Shown in pieces: positions 34,291-45,725 of a stretch of DNA of 64,000 nt. Within the stretch, counting starts at the first letter, position 1, and every line of letters begins with the position of its first letter. The stretch covers positions 3,385,001 through 3,449,000 of the forward strand of contig NZ_JACCFJ010000001.1 in the NCBI RefSeq assembly GCF_013410345.1, given 5' to 3'. Both the position numbers and the translations under genes were made by a program. The notes under the pieces are model-generated. The model did no database searches. It was given only the letters and a program-made list of their open reading frames with translations, and was not told the origin of the DNA. Source of the stretch: Saccharopolyspora hordei (GTDB lineage: Bacteria > Actinomycetota > Actinomycetes > Mycobacteriales > Pseudonocardiaceae).

Positions 34291-34377
34291 TGTTCACAGT
34301 GATCGATGGCTTCAGTGTGGACTGAAGATAACCGATCTGTGAACACACTTGATTCATTCCAGAAAGCCCGTCACACT
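34291..34377 (+). promoter_or_regulatory. Concentric dyad and leaderless promoter of furA-katG
   Basis: Two perfect inverted repeats share one centre (34318): outer TGTTCACAG/CTGTGAACA (34291-34299, 34337-34345) and inner CTTCAGT/ACTGAAG (34310-34316, 34321-34327). Immediately downstream is TTGATT (34349-34354), a 17-base spacer, then CACACT (34372-34377), 7 bases before the furA GTG. That spacing predicts a leaderless furA mRNA. FurA autoregulation through the dyad is inferred. Confidence 0.65.
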
Positions 34378-34384
34378 TCCGCGC

Positions 34385-37062
<2,678 letters not shown>

Positions 37063-37078
37063 TCCCGCTGGACCGCTG

Positions 37079-37113
37079 ACCGGGACCCCGTCCGCGCAGG
37101 GCGGGGTCCCGGT
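37079..37113 (+). terminator. 12-bp hairpin after katG
   Basis: Perfect arms 37079-37090 and 37102-37113 with an 11-base loop, starting 17 bases beyond the katG stop. Confidence 0.75.
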
Positions 37114-37250
37114 GCTCTTCCGAGGCATCCCGCCGGAGCCCGCGGCTCCGTCCACATGCGACCCTGCCTCCGGGCCGTCCGCAGGAGTCCGGCGGCCGCG
37201 GTGCGGGTCGTCCCCGTGCCCCGCCGCGGGCGTCGATAGTCTGGCCGATC

Positions 37251-40200
37251 GTGGACCGACCGACGTTGCCCGAGCACCTGCACCTGCTGCTGTCCGACGA
37301 ACCCGTGCTGGACGTGTACGCGCACGGTCCGTGGCGGGTCCCCGACGGGTTGTACCAGGAGGTCTGGGAGCGCGCCGAGGAGCTCAACCGGGACCCGGCG
37401 GCGGAAGCGCTGGCGGTGGAGCTGCCGGAGTTCTACGCCGAGGGCACCACGGTGGTCGGTGCCGAGCTGTGGTGCCTGCTGGAGTTCCTGCTCGGCACGG
37501 CGGCGGTCCGCGGCGGCACCGCCCCCGACGTGCAGTGCGAGGCGCTGAGCGGGTTCGTCGCGCAGCCCTGGCAGCCCCACCGCGGCTGGGGGTGGGCCGC
37601 GACCGCCTCGCCGTTCCGCCCGCCCGCGGAGTGGTTGCTGACCGGGGCCGGTGACGACCCGGAACTGCGGGAGGCCGCGTTCGACCTGGCCCGCCGTTGC
37701 CTGGACGTCTTCGCCGGGATCGAACCGCTCGAGACCCGCAGGCAGGCACTGATCGCCCTGCACGACCTGCGCGCGGCCGACCCGGCGCTGGCCAAGCAGG
37801 ACCTCGTCGCCCCGCTCGGGACGCTCCGCGACGTGTGGGCCGAGCGCGCGGACGAGTCGGTGCTGGCCGCGCTGCCCGAACTCGCCGGCCCGGCCGGGTA
37901 CCTGGACTGGGCGTGCTCGGGGTTCCTCGCCGCGCACCAGCGGTTGCTGGAGCGGGTGCCGGGAGCGGCGGGCACCGGACCGGTGCCCGAGATCAGCCCC
38001 GCGGTGGAGCACGAAGCCGCGCTCGCCCACCTCATGCTGCACGCCGACCTGGTGGAGGTGCCCGCGGAGCTGGCGCTCACCACGGGCCGCCCGATGTTCG
38101 AGACCGTGCAGAGCATGTTCGCCAGCCTCCGCGAGAGCTTCCACGCCGAGCGGTGGCACAACCTGGTGCTCGCCTGGCTGGGGCGCGGGCTCCTGGCCGG
38201 TGAGGTGGACGTCTGCCGCGCCTGGCTGGACATGGCGATGCGGATCACCGGCGTGGTGCAGGGCCTGCCGCACGGCGTGGTGCCGCCGAGCTGCGGGGCG
38301 CTGGTGCAGGGCTTCCAGCAGCAGCTGCGGGCGCTGGCCCGGCCGCGCCGGGTGCTCAACCCGCTGGTGGCGAAGCTGTCCACCGGTGAACAGCTGCACG
38401 ACGCGCCCGAGGACCCGGCCGCGGACCTGGTGGGCCAGCCGGACCTGGCGGAGGCGGTCCGCACCGAGCTGGCGGAGTTCCGGCAGGGCCGTTCCGGGGC
38501 GGTGCGGATGGTGCTGGCCGGGCCGGAGAGCACCGGCCGGGGCACGGCGGTCGGGCTGCTGCGCGGCGCCCTGCTCGCTCCCGGCAGGCAGGAGGTGTGG
38601 CTGTCCGAGTCGGAGTTCGTCAGCCTGGACGTCAGCAACGCCGTCGTGCACTTCCAGCAGCGGACCTACGGGCTCGGCGCCCGGGACCTGCTGGTGCTGC
38701 ACGGGCTCGACCAGGTGGCGGGCCTGGAGTGGTCCGGGCCCGCGCTGCTGGAGGAGCTGCGGCGGCTGCTGCACCGGCTGCCGGACCTGCACGTCCTCGC
38801 GGTGTGCCGGGCCGGGGGAGCCGACCGGGTGGGCGAGGTGAACCCGGCGCTGCTCCACCGGTTCCGGGTCGTCGGCACGCGCCCGTTCACGCTCGACGAG
38901 CGAACGGAACTGTTCCGGCGGGCGGTGGTCCGGCGCGGTGCGGTCGTCGCGGACGAGGTCGCCCGGGAGGGCGCTCGGCTGGCGGGGGCCGGGCGGCAGA
39001 ACCTGCGCGGCGCTCGCCTGGTCGAGCACCTCGCGGCGCGCGGCGTCGACGTGGCCCGGGCCCGCGGCGGCGACGGCCCGGTGGAGGTGCTGCGCCGCGA
39101 CCTGCCGGCGGCACCGGGCCGCGGCGCGGACTTCGCCGACTGCGTCGGCCTGGAGTCGGTCCGCCGCGAGCTGGACCTGGTGCTGGCCGAGGCGCGCGCC
39201 GCCGAGCTGCGCCGGCGAGCCGGGATGCCGGGGGAGGTGCGGCCCCGGCACCTGGTGTTCACCGGATCACCGGGCACGGGCAAGACGACCGCCGCCGGGG
39301 TGCTCGGCCGGATGTGCGCCGACCTGGGGTTGCTGTCCTCCGGGCACCTGGTGGTGGTCGACTGCGCGGACCTGGCCGGGCGGCACCTGGCGGAGGCCGC
39401 GGTCGGCGTGCAGCGCGCGATCGACCAGGCCGCCGGCGGCGTGCTCTGCATCGAGGACGCGGGCACCCTCGCCCGGCCCGGCATCGACCTCGACCAGGCC
39501 CGCAACCGCAGCGTCATCGACGCGCTGCTGGCCGGCCTGCAGGCGCGGCGGCACGACCTGCTGGTGGTGCTGTGCGGCCCGGACGCGGCGGTCAACGGGC
39601 TGCTCAAGGCCAACCCGGAGCTGGCGGTGGCCTTCCCGAAGGTGGTGCGCTTCCCGGACCTCACCGACGAGCAGGTCGTGGAGCTGTTCGAGCGCAAGGC
39701 CGCGGACGCGGGCTTCACGCTGGGCACCGGGGTGCGGCAGGAGGTCGCGCGGCTGGTCCGGTCCGCCCGCCGCGACGCGGCGATGAGCAACGGGCGCCTG
39801 GCCACCCACCTGCTGGAGCGCACGGTCTCCCTGCAGTCCCGGCGGATCCTGGCCGCGGAGGAGCCGGGCGAGCTGGACCGGATCGAGGTCGACGACGTCC
39901 CGGACACCCCGGTGGACCAGGTGCGCGCGGAGCTGCCGGCGGACCCGATGGCGGCGATCGACGACCTGGTCGGCCTGGAGTCGGTCAAGCGCGAGGTCCG
40001 GCTGCTGGTGGCGGAGGCCGAGGCGGACCAGCTGCGCCGCGACGCGGGGCTGTCCCCGGGCTCGCGCATGCGGCACCTGGTGTTCACCGGTAACCCGGGC
40101 ACGGCCAAGACCACGGTGGCCCGGCTGCTCGCGGCGGTGTACGCCAAGCTCGGCCTGCTGTCCTCCGGTCACCTGGTGGAGGTGTCGCACGCGGACCTCA

Positions 40201-40781
40201 TCGCCCAGTACATCGGGCAGACCGCGCCGAAGGTGCGCGCCGCGGTGGAACGCGCGCTGGGCGGTGTGCTGTTCATCGACGAGGCGTACGCGCTGACCCC
40301 GCCGGACGGCAGGCAGTCCTACGGGCCGGAGGCGATCGCCGAGCTGCTGCGGCTGATGGAGGAGCACCGCGACGACCTCGTGGTGATCGCCGCCGGGTAC
40401 GAGAGCCGCATGGTGGAGTTCCTGCGCACCAACCCGGGGCTGGCGTCCCGGTTCCCCTCGGTGGTGCACTTCCCGGACTACGACGAGGCGGAGCTGGTCG
40501 CGATCTTCGAGCGGATGGCGGCCGCTGCCGGGTTCACCCTTGACGAGGGGGTCGAGGCGGAGGTGCGCCGGATCCTGCGGGCGGCCAAGCGCGACGAGTC
40601 CTTCGGCAACGGCCGGGTGGTGCGCAACCTGCTGGACCGGGCCGTCGCGTTGCAGGGCGAGCGGATCACGGCGGGCGACGGGGACGCCGCAGAGGTCCGG
40701 CTGCTGCGCCCGGCCGACCTGGCCGGGGTGCGGGTCAGCCAGCTCGCCACCGGGGACGACCCGGTCGGCCAGTACCTCTGA
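37251..40781 (+). CDS. Triple CbxX/CfqX-type AAA+ protein
   Basis: 1176 residues from GTG 37251. Residues 1-380 are a helical region of unknown type. Three tandem CbxX/CfqX (EccA/SpoVK-like) AAA+ units follow. Unit 1 (about 415-560) has GPESTGRGT in place of the P-loop and should not hydrolyse ATP. Unit 2 (about 630-870) has a full Walker A, GSPGTGKTT, but LCIEDAG at Walker B and no pore loop. Unit 3 (about 900-1140) has GNPGTAKTT, the pore motif QYIGQT, a proper LFIDEAY and sensor VVIAAGYESRM. Only unit 3 looks fully competent. Such proteins remodel partners, as CbbX does Rubisco and EccA acts in type VII secretion. No ESX gene is nearby. Confidence 0.82.
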   Translation: MDRPTLPEHLHLLLSDEPVLDVYAHGPWRVPDGLYQEVWERAEELNRDPAAEALAVELPEFYAEGTTVVGAELWCLLEFLLGTAAVRGGTAPDVQCEALSGFVAQPWQPHRGWGWAATASPFRPPAEWLLTGAGDDPELREAAFDLARRCLDVFAGIEPLETRRQALIALHDLRAADPALAKQDLVAPLGTLRDVWAERADESVLAALPELAGPAGYLDWACSGFLAAHQRLLERVPGAAGTGPVPEISPAVEHEAALAHLMLHADLVEVPAELALTTGRPMFETVQSMFASLRESFHAERWHNLVLAWLGRGLLAGEVDVCRAWLDMAMRITGVVQGLPHGVVPPSCGALVQGFQQQLRALARPRRVLNPLVAKLSTGEQLHDAPEDPAADLVGQPDLAEAVRTELAEFRQGRSGAVRMVLAGPESTGRGTAVGLLRGALLAPGRQEVWLSESEFVSLDVSNAVVHFQQRTYGLGARDLLVLHGLDQVAGLEWSGPALLEELRRLLHRLPDLHVLAVCRAGGADRVGEVNPALLHRFRVVGTRPFTLDERTELFRRAVVRRGAVVADEVAREGARLAGAGRQNLRGARLVEHLAARGVDVARARGGDGPVEVLRRDLPAAPGRGADFADCVGLESVRRELDLVLAEARAAELRRRAGMPGEVRPRHLVFTGSPGTGKTTAAGVLGRMCADLGLLSSGHLVVVDCADLAGRHLAEAAVGVQRAIDQAAGGVLCIEDAGTLARPGIDLDQARNRSVIDALLAGLQARRHDLLVVLCGPDAAVNGLLKANPELAVAFPKVVRFPDLTDEQVVELFERKAADAGFTLGTGVRQEVARLVRSARRDAAMSNGRLATHLLERTVSLQSRRILAAEEPGELDRIEVDDVPDTPVDQVRAELPADPMAAIDDLVGLESVKREVRLLVAEAEADQLRRDAGLSPGSRMRHLVFTGNPGTAKTTVARLLAAVYAKLGLLSSGHLVEVSHADLIAQYIGQTAPKVRAAVERALGGVLFIDEAYALTPPDGRQSYGPEAIAELLRLMEEHRDDLVVIAAGYESRMVEFLRTNPGLASRFPSVVHFPDYDEAELVAIFERMAAAAGFTLDEGVEAEVRRILRAAKRDESFGNGRVVRNLLDRAVALQGERITAGDGDAAEVRLLRPADLAGVRVSQLATGDDPVGQYL

Positions 40782-40787
40782 CGCCCG

Positions 40788-42236
40788 TCAGTGGCCGGGG
40801 ACCTCGCTCTCGGTGCGGTCGCCGGACCACTGGGTGTGGAAGGTCCCCGGCCGGTCCACGCGCTGGTAGGTGTGGGCGCCGAAGTAGTCGCGCTGCGCCT
40901 GCACCAGCGCGGCGGGCAGGCGCTCGACCGCCAGCGAGTCGTAGTAGCTCAGCGCGGCGCCGAAGCCCGGCACCGGCACGCCGGACTGGGCCGCGGTGGC
41001 CACCACCCGGCGCCAGGCCCGCTCGCCGTCGGCGACCGCCTGCGCGAAGTACGGCGCCTCCAGCAGGGTCGCGACGTCCGGGTCCTCGTCGTAGGCCTCG
41101 GCGATGCGGTTGAGGAACTGGGCCCGGATGATGCAGCCCCCGCGCCAGATCTTGGCGATCCGGTCCTTGCGGATGTCCCAGCCGTACTTCCGGGCGCCCG
41201 CGGTGATCATGTCGAAGCCCTGCGCGTAGGCGACGACCTTGGAGGCGTAGAGCGCCTTGGCCACCTCGTCGGCGAAGGACGCGTCGACCCGCTGGGGCTG
41301 CGGGCGCGAGGCCACCACCCGCCGCACCGCCTCGCGCTGCGCCTGCTTGCCGGACACCGCCCGGGCGAACACGGCCTCGGCGATGCCACCGACCGGCACG
41401 CCGAGGTCGAGCGCGTTCTGCACGGTCCACACCCCGGTTCCCTTCGAACCGGCTTGGTCCAGCACCACGTCGACGAACGGCTTGCCGGTGGCGGCGTCGA
41501 CGTGGCGCAGCACCTCCGCGGTGATCTCGATGAGGTAGGACTCCAGCGGCCCCCGGTTCCACTCCGCGAAGACGTCGGCGATGGCGGCCGGCTCGAGACC
41601 GCCCACGGTCCGCAGCAGGTCGAAGGCCTCGGCGATGAGCTGCATGTCCGCGTACTCGATGCCGTTGTGGATCATCTTGACGAAGTGCCCGGCGCCGTCG
41701 GTGCCGACGTGGGTGACGCAGGGCTCGCCCTCGGCGACGGCGGCGATGGAGGCCAGGATCGGGCCCAGCGTCTCGTAGGACTCCGCCGAACCGCCCGGCA
41801 TGATCGACGGCCCGTGCAGCGCACCCTCCTCGCCGCCGGAGATCCCGGCCCCGACGAAGTGGATGCCGGTGGGCGCGATCCGCTGCTCCCGGGCGATGGT
41901 GTCCTGGAAGTTGGCGTTGCCGCCGTCGACGATGATGTCGCCGGGCTCGAAGCGCTCGGCGAGCTGGTCGATCACCGCGTCGGTGCCCTTCCCGGCCTGC
42001 ACCATGATGATCGCGGTGCGCGGCTTGGCCAGCGAGGCGACGAAGTCGTCGATCGACTCGCTCGGCACGAAGCCCGCCTCGGGGTGCTCGGTGACGAGCT
42101 GTTCGGTGCGCGCGTAGGTCCGGTTGTGGACCGCGACGGTGTTGCCCTCGCGCGAGGCCAGGTTGCGGGCCAGGTTCGAGCCCATCACCGCCAGTCCGAC
42201 GACCCCGATGTTGGCTCGTGCTGTGCTGCTGCCCAT
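40788..42236 (-). CDS. gnd: 6-phosphogluconate dehydrogenase, decarboxylating
   Basis: 482 residues; ATG 42236 has GGAGG upstream. It converts 6-phosphogluconate and NADP to ribulose 5-phosphate and CO2 in the pentose phosphate pathway. The Rossmann start is IGVVGLAVMGSNLARNLA. The substrate motif is VGAGISGGEEGALHGPSIMPGG, and the catalytic Lys/Asn region is GHFVKMIHNGIEYADMQLIAEA. The C-terminal part includes DQAGSKGTGVWTVQNALDLGVP and AQRDYFGAHTYQR. It is the long (about 470-residue) form. The stop lies only 6 bases from that of the convergent AAA+ gene. Confidence 0.95.
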   Translation of the reverse strand: MGSSTARANIGVVGLAVMGSNLARNLASREGNTVAVHNRTYARTEQLVTEHPEAGFVPSESIDDFVASLAKPRTAIIMVQAGKGTDAVIDQLAERFEPGDIIVDGGNANFQDTIAREQRIAPTGIHFVGAGISGGEEGALHGPSIMPGGSAESYETLGPILASIAAVAEGEPCVTHVGTDGAGHFVKMIHNGIEYADMQLIAEAFDLLRTVGGLEPAAIADVFAEWNRGPLESYLIEITAEVLRHVDAATGKPFVDVVLDQAGSKGTGVWTVQNALDLGVPVGGIAEAVFARAVSGKQAQREAVRRVVASRPQPQRVDASFADEVAKALYASKVVAYAQGFDMITAGARKYGWDIRKDRIAKIWRGGCIIRAQFLNRIAEAYDEDPDVATLLEAPYFAQAVADGERAWRRVVATAAQSGVPVPGFGAALSYYDSLAVERLPAALVQAQRDYFGAHTYQRVDRPGTFHTQWSGDRTESEVPGH

Positions 42237-42364
42237 GCGGACCTCCGAACAGTGCGCGTGCGGTGACGACCGGGCGCCGGCGGTGGTCTCGACGTCGGCG
42301 TGCCGGACGCCGGCGCTTCCCCGATCATCGCCTCCCGGTCGCCGCGTCGCAGCGCGGCAGCGGT

Positions 42365-43528
42365 TCAGCGCTGCTCGTGGAGGGCGCTGCCGCGGACGTA
42401 CTCCTCCCACGGGATCGTCCAGTCCGGGATGTCCCCGTCCGCGGTCGTCAGCGGCTTGTCCGAGCCGACGATCTCCACCGGGTCGCCGATCTGCACGAAG
42501 TCGAAGAACCACTTGCCGTCCTCGGGCGAGAGGTTGATGCACCCGTGCGAGACGTTGGAGACGCCCTGCGCCCACACGGTGGCGGGGTTGACGTGGACGA
42601 ACTCGCCGTTGTTGGAGATGCGCACCGCGTAGGGCAGGACCTCGTCGTAGTAGCCGGGCTCGCCCTTCTGCGGCCCGCCCCAGGTGTCTGAGCGCATCCG
42701 GGTCGAGGTGTGCTTCTCGAAGGCCACGTGCACGCCGGACTGGGTCGGGTAGACGCTGCGGCCGTAGGAGGCAGGCAGCCGCCGGACCTCCTGGCCGTCC
42801 TGGTACACGACGAACTCGTGGGTGTTGACGTCACCGACGGCGCGCTGGTCCCGCCCGATGCGGAAGTTCGTCTCGTGGTCGGCGGTGCCCATGACGCCGC
42901 CCCCGGTGTCCACCCCGTACAACCGCGCGCGCACCCGGACGGTGGTGCCGGGCTTCCAGTACTCCTTGGGGCGCCAGTTCACCTGCTCGTCGCTCATCCA
43001 GTGGAACGAGCCCTCGGTGGGCACCGACGTCTCGACCGACAGGCGGCGTTCCACGGCGGCGCGGTCGGTCACCGGCCTGCTGAAGTAGATCGACACCGGC
43101 ATGGCGATCCCGACCTCGTCACCGTCGCTGGGCCGGGTCCGCTCCACCACGACCTCGTCCACGGGCGTGGCGGTGGTGAACGTCGTGTGCGTCGGCGGGG
43201 CGGGGATGCGCTCGGCGTCCTGCGCGTGCGCCTGCACCCGGTAGGTCGTGCTGAACTCCAGCGGCGTGGTGGTGCTCCAGCGCCGCCCGCCGTCGATCAT
43301 CTCGCCCGGCACCACGGCCCCGTCGTCGGTGGTCACGGTGACCGAGGTGAGCACGCCGCGGTGCGCGGTGACGACCAGCGGGTCGCTCGGCGGGACCTGC
43401 TGCGCCCGGTCCGGCACCGACGTCGTCACCGTCGCCTCGGAGACCTCCGGCTCCGGTTCCGAGCACGACGTCAAGGCGCAGGCCAGCACGGTCGCGATGA
43501 TGAGTGGCCACCTCTTGACGCCCTGCAT
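42365..43528 (-). CDS. L,D-transpeptidase lipoprotein
   Basis: 387 residues; ATG 43528 follows a GGGGGG site. The lipobox is LTSC after WPLIIATVLACA, so the protein is anchored outside the membrane. Two Ig-like domains (about 35-150 and 150-250, with SIYFSRPVTDRAAVERRL in the second) precede a YkuD catalytic domain. The catalytic signature is VSNVSHGCINLSPEDG with the active Cys after Gly; the upstream His is in VHVNPATVW. The architecture equals mycobacterial LdtMt2-type enzymes that form 3-3 peptidoglycan cross-links, and also explains carbapenem sensitivity in this group. It is monocistronic. Confidence 0.9.
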   Translation of the reverse strand: MQGVKRWPLIIATVLACALTSCSEPEPEVSEATVTTSVPDRAQQVPPSDPLVVTAHRGVLTSVTVTTDDGAVVPGEMIDGGRRWSTTTPLEFSTTYRVQAHAQDAERIPAPPTHTTFTTATPVDEVVVERTRPSDGDEVGIAMPVSIYFSRPVTDRAAVERRLSVETSVPTEGSFHWMSDEQVNWRPKEYWKPGTTVRVRARLYGVDTGGGVMGTADHETNFRIGRDQRAVGDVNTHEFVVYQDGQEVRRLPASYGRSVYPTQSGVHVAFEKHTSTRMRSDTWGGPQKGEPGYYDEVLPYAVRISNNGEFVHVNPATVWAQGVSNVSHGCINLSPEDGKWFFDFVQIGDPVEIVGSDKPLTTADGDIPDWTIPWEEYVRGSALHEQR

Positions 43529-44129
43529 GCCGACCCCCCGAACCTCGACGCTGCGGCTCCCCGTCCTCACACTGTCGGTGCAGAACCGCCACTTCTCAAC
43601 ACGATCATGTTGAGGAGCAACCGCTTCCGCGTGCCCGGCGATCGGCTCCGCGGGTGACGGGTCCGTTGCGACGAACCGGGGATCGGTCCGTCGTCGTGAT
43701 CGACACGCCCGTCCGGTCGAGGGCCGCCGGGCTGGGCTCGCGCGCACGGGGAGGCACGGCTGCGAGGTGGTGGACGGTGGCCGCGGCACGCAGGACGACC
43801 GCGCGCTGGGGCTCGCGCCGGCCGCAGACCAGACCGACCCCCATCGCTGGCCGCGACTCCGGTGCGCCCGGACCCGCCGCACCTGCAGCAAGTCCCGGCC
43901 CGCAGCGGTCGTCCCGTCGACGCCCGGCCCGGTTCCCGCCGCACCGCGGGGCGACGAGCCCCCGCCGCGGCCCCCACGGGTCGAGGAGACCCCCCCACGT
44001 CGCCGACGTGCGGGTGGAGGTCTCCCTACCGGTGCTCGGCGTGGCGGTCGAGCTCGACGTGGACCGGGACCAGGTCGGCCGGGACGCCGAGGTGGAGGCG
44101 GGGCCGCCGCGCTGGACGGCGGGCACACC
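43529..44129. other. 600-bp gene-less interval with a dyad
   Basis: No frame here looks coding. CTCAACA-N6-TGTTGAG (43595-43601, 43608-43614) lies about 70-85 bases upstream of the transpeptidase start and is a likely operator or promoter element. The rest is highly GC-rich, low-complexity Pro/Arg-coding sequence in every frame. Confidence 0.45.
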
Positions 44130-45476
44130 TCATCCGTCGAGCAGCTGCTCCAGCCACGTCGTGTGCACGGGTCCGTGGCGCAGCTCCGGCTCGTCGAGCA
44201 GCCGCCGGTGCAGCTCGGCCGTCGTGGCGATGCCGTCGGCGTGGAACTCCCGCAGCGCCTGGCGCGCCCGCGCGAGCGCCTGCTCACGGTCGGCTCCCCA
44301 GCACACCAGCTTGCCGAGCAGCGAGTCGTAGAACGGGCTGACCCGGTCGCCGACGTCGATCCAGGTGTCGAACCGCACCCCCGGCCCGCCGGGCAGCTGG
44401 AACGCGGTGACCTCGCCGGGGGTCGGGGCGAAGCCGCGCTGCGGGTCCTCGGCGTTGATCCGCAGCTCCACCGCGGCACCGCGCACCGCGACGGAGTCCT
44501 GGTCGAACGACACCGGCGCACCGCCGCTGATCCGCAGCTGCTCGGCGACCAGGTCGACGCCCGTGACCTCCTCGGTGATCGGGTGCTCGACCTGGATCCG
44601 CGTGTTCATCTCGATGAAGTAGAAGCCCTCCTCCTCGTCGACGAGGAACTCGACCGTCCCGGCGTTGCGGTAGCCGACGTGCTCGGCCAGGCGCACCGCC
44701 GCGTCGGCCAGGCCGCGGCGCACGTCCTCGGACAGCTGCGGCGCCGGTGCCTCCTCGATCAGCTTCTGCCTGCGCCGCTGCACCGAGCAGTCCCGCTCGA
44801 ACAGGTGCCGGACGCCGCCGTGCTCGTCGGCGAGCACCTGCACCTCGACGTGCCGGGCGCGGGGGAGGGCGCGTTCCAGGTAGACGGTCGGGTCCCCGAA
44901 CGCGGACTGCGCCTCCGCCTGCGCGCTCGGCAGCACGTCGGCCAGCTCCTGCGCGTCGCGCACCGGACGGATGCCCCGGCCGCCGCCCCCGGCCGCGGCC
45001 TTGATGAGCAACGGGTAGCCCAGCTCCGCGGCGGCCCGCTCCGCCTCGGACTGGTCCGAGCACGGACCGCTGCCCGGCACCACCGGCACACCGGCCGCCT
45101 CCGCCGTGCGGCGCGCGGTCGCCTTGTCCCCCATCAGGTCGATGGCCTCCGGCGGCGGGCCGATGAACACCAGCCCCGCGTCGCGCACCGCCCGCGCGAA
45201 ACCGGAGTTCTCCGCCAGGAACCCGTAACCGGGGTGCACGGCGTCCACCTCGGCCGCCTTGGCGGCCTTGAGCAGCCCCTCGACGTCGAGGTAGGACTTC
45301 TGCGCGGAGGAGCGGCCGATGTGCAGGGCCTCGTCGGCCATCCGGACCCACCGGGCGTGCTCGTCGGCGTCGGAGTAGACCGCGACCGCCTCCACCCCCG
45401 CGGTGTGGCAGGCGCGGACGATCCGCACCGCGATCTCGCCGCGGTTGGCCACCAACACGCGGCGCAGCCCGGTCAT
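44130..45476 (-). CDS. accC: Biotin carboxylase subunit
   Basis: 448 residues, the standard length of a free AccC; ATG 45476 overlaps the BCCP stop (ATGA). It carboxylates biotin using ATP and bicarbonate. Motifs seen are RRVLVANRGEIAVRIVRAC, HPGYGFLAENSGFA, the ATP-grasp Gly-rich IKAAAGGGGRGIR, HVEVQVLADEHG, FERDCSVQRRRQKLIEEAPAP, FIEMNTRIQVEHPITEEVTG and RINAEDPQRGFAPTPG. It is the last gene of the PxpB-PxpC-BCCP-AccC operon. No AccA/AccD-type carboxyltransferase accompanies it, so its acceptor reaction probably belongs to the Pxp/Kip partners. Confidence 0.9.
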   Translation of the reverse strand: MTGLRRVLVANRGEIAVRIVRACHTAGVEAVAVYSDADEHARWVRMADEALHIGRSSAQKSYLDVEGLLKAAKAAEVDAVHPGYGFLAENSGFARAVRDAGLVFIGPPPEAIDLMGDKATARRTAEAAGVPVVPGSGPCSDQSEAERAAAELGYPLLIKAAAGGGGRGIRPVRDAQELADVLPSAQAEAQSAFGDPTVYLERALPRARHVEVQVLADEHGGVRHLFERDCSVQRRRQKLIEEAPAPQLSEDVRRGLADAAVRLAEHVGYRNAGTVEFLVDEEEGFYFIEMNTRIQVEHPITEEVTGVDLVAEQLRISGGAPVSFDQDSVAVRGAAVELRINAEDPQRGFAPTPGEVTAFQLPGGPGVRFDTWIDVGDRVSPFYDSLLGKLVCWGADREQALARARQALREFHADGIATTAELHRRLLDEPELRHGPVHTTWLEQLLDG

Positions 45477-45712
45477 GACTCGTCCAGTTCGAACAAGGGC
45501 TGCCCGACCTCGACCTCGTCGCCGTCGTCCAGCAGCACCTTGGTGATCACCCCGGCGGTCTCCGCCTTGATCTCGTTGTAGGTCTTCATCACCTCGATGA
45601 GACCCAGCGTCTGCCCCGGTTCGACCTTGTCCCCGGGCTTGATGTACGGGTCGGCGTCGGGGGACGGACGGCGGTAGAACACGCCCGGCAGCTGGGCGTC
45701 CACTTCGGACAT
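45473..45712 (-). CDS. Short biotin carboxyl carrier protein
   Basis: 79 residues; ATG 45712 follows GGGAGGA. It consists of little more than the biotinyl barrel: PYIKPGDKVEPGQTLGLIEVMKTYNEIKAE contains the biotin-accepting Lys in EVMKTYN, and DDGDEVEVGQPLFELDE closes the fold. The N-terminal half of typical AccB is absent. It sits between PxpC and AccC with only a 13-base gap and a 4-base overlap respectively, so it is the carrier for that operon rather than for fatty-acid ACC. Confidence 0.88.
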   Translation of the reverse strand: MSEVDAQLPGVFYRRPSPDADPYIKPGDKVEPGQTLGLIEVMKTYNEIKAETAGVITKVLLDDGDEVEVGQPLFELDES

Positions 45713-45725
45713 GGTTCCTCCCGGT

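Noticed and set aside
43605-44126. Minus-strand frame in the 600-bp gap before the biotin carboxylase region
   Set aside because: No ribosome site, and Ser/Thr/Arg-rich composition unlike the neighbouring genes.
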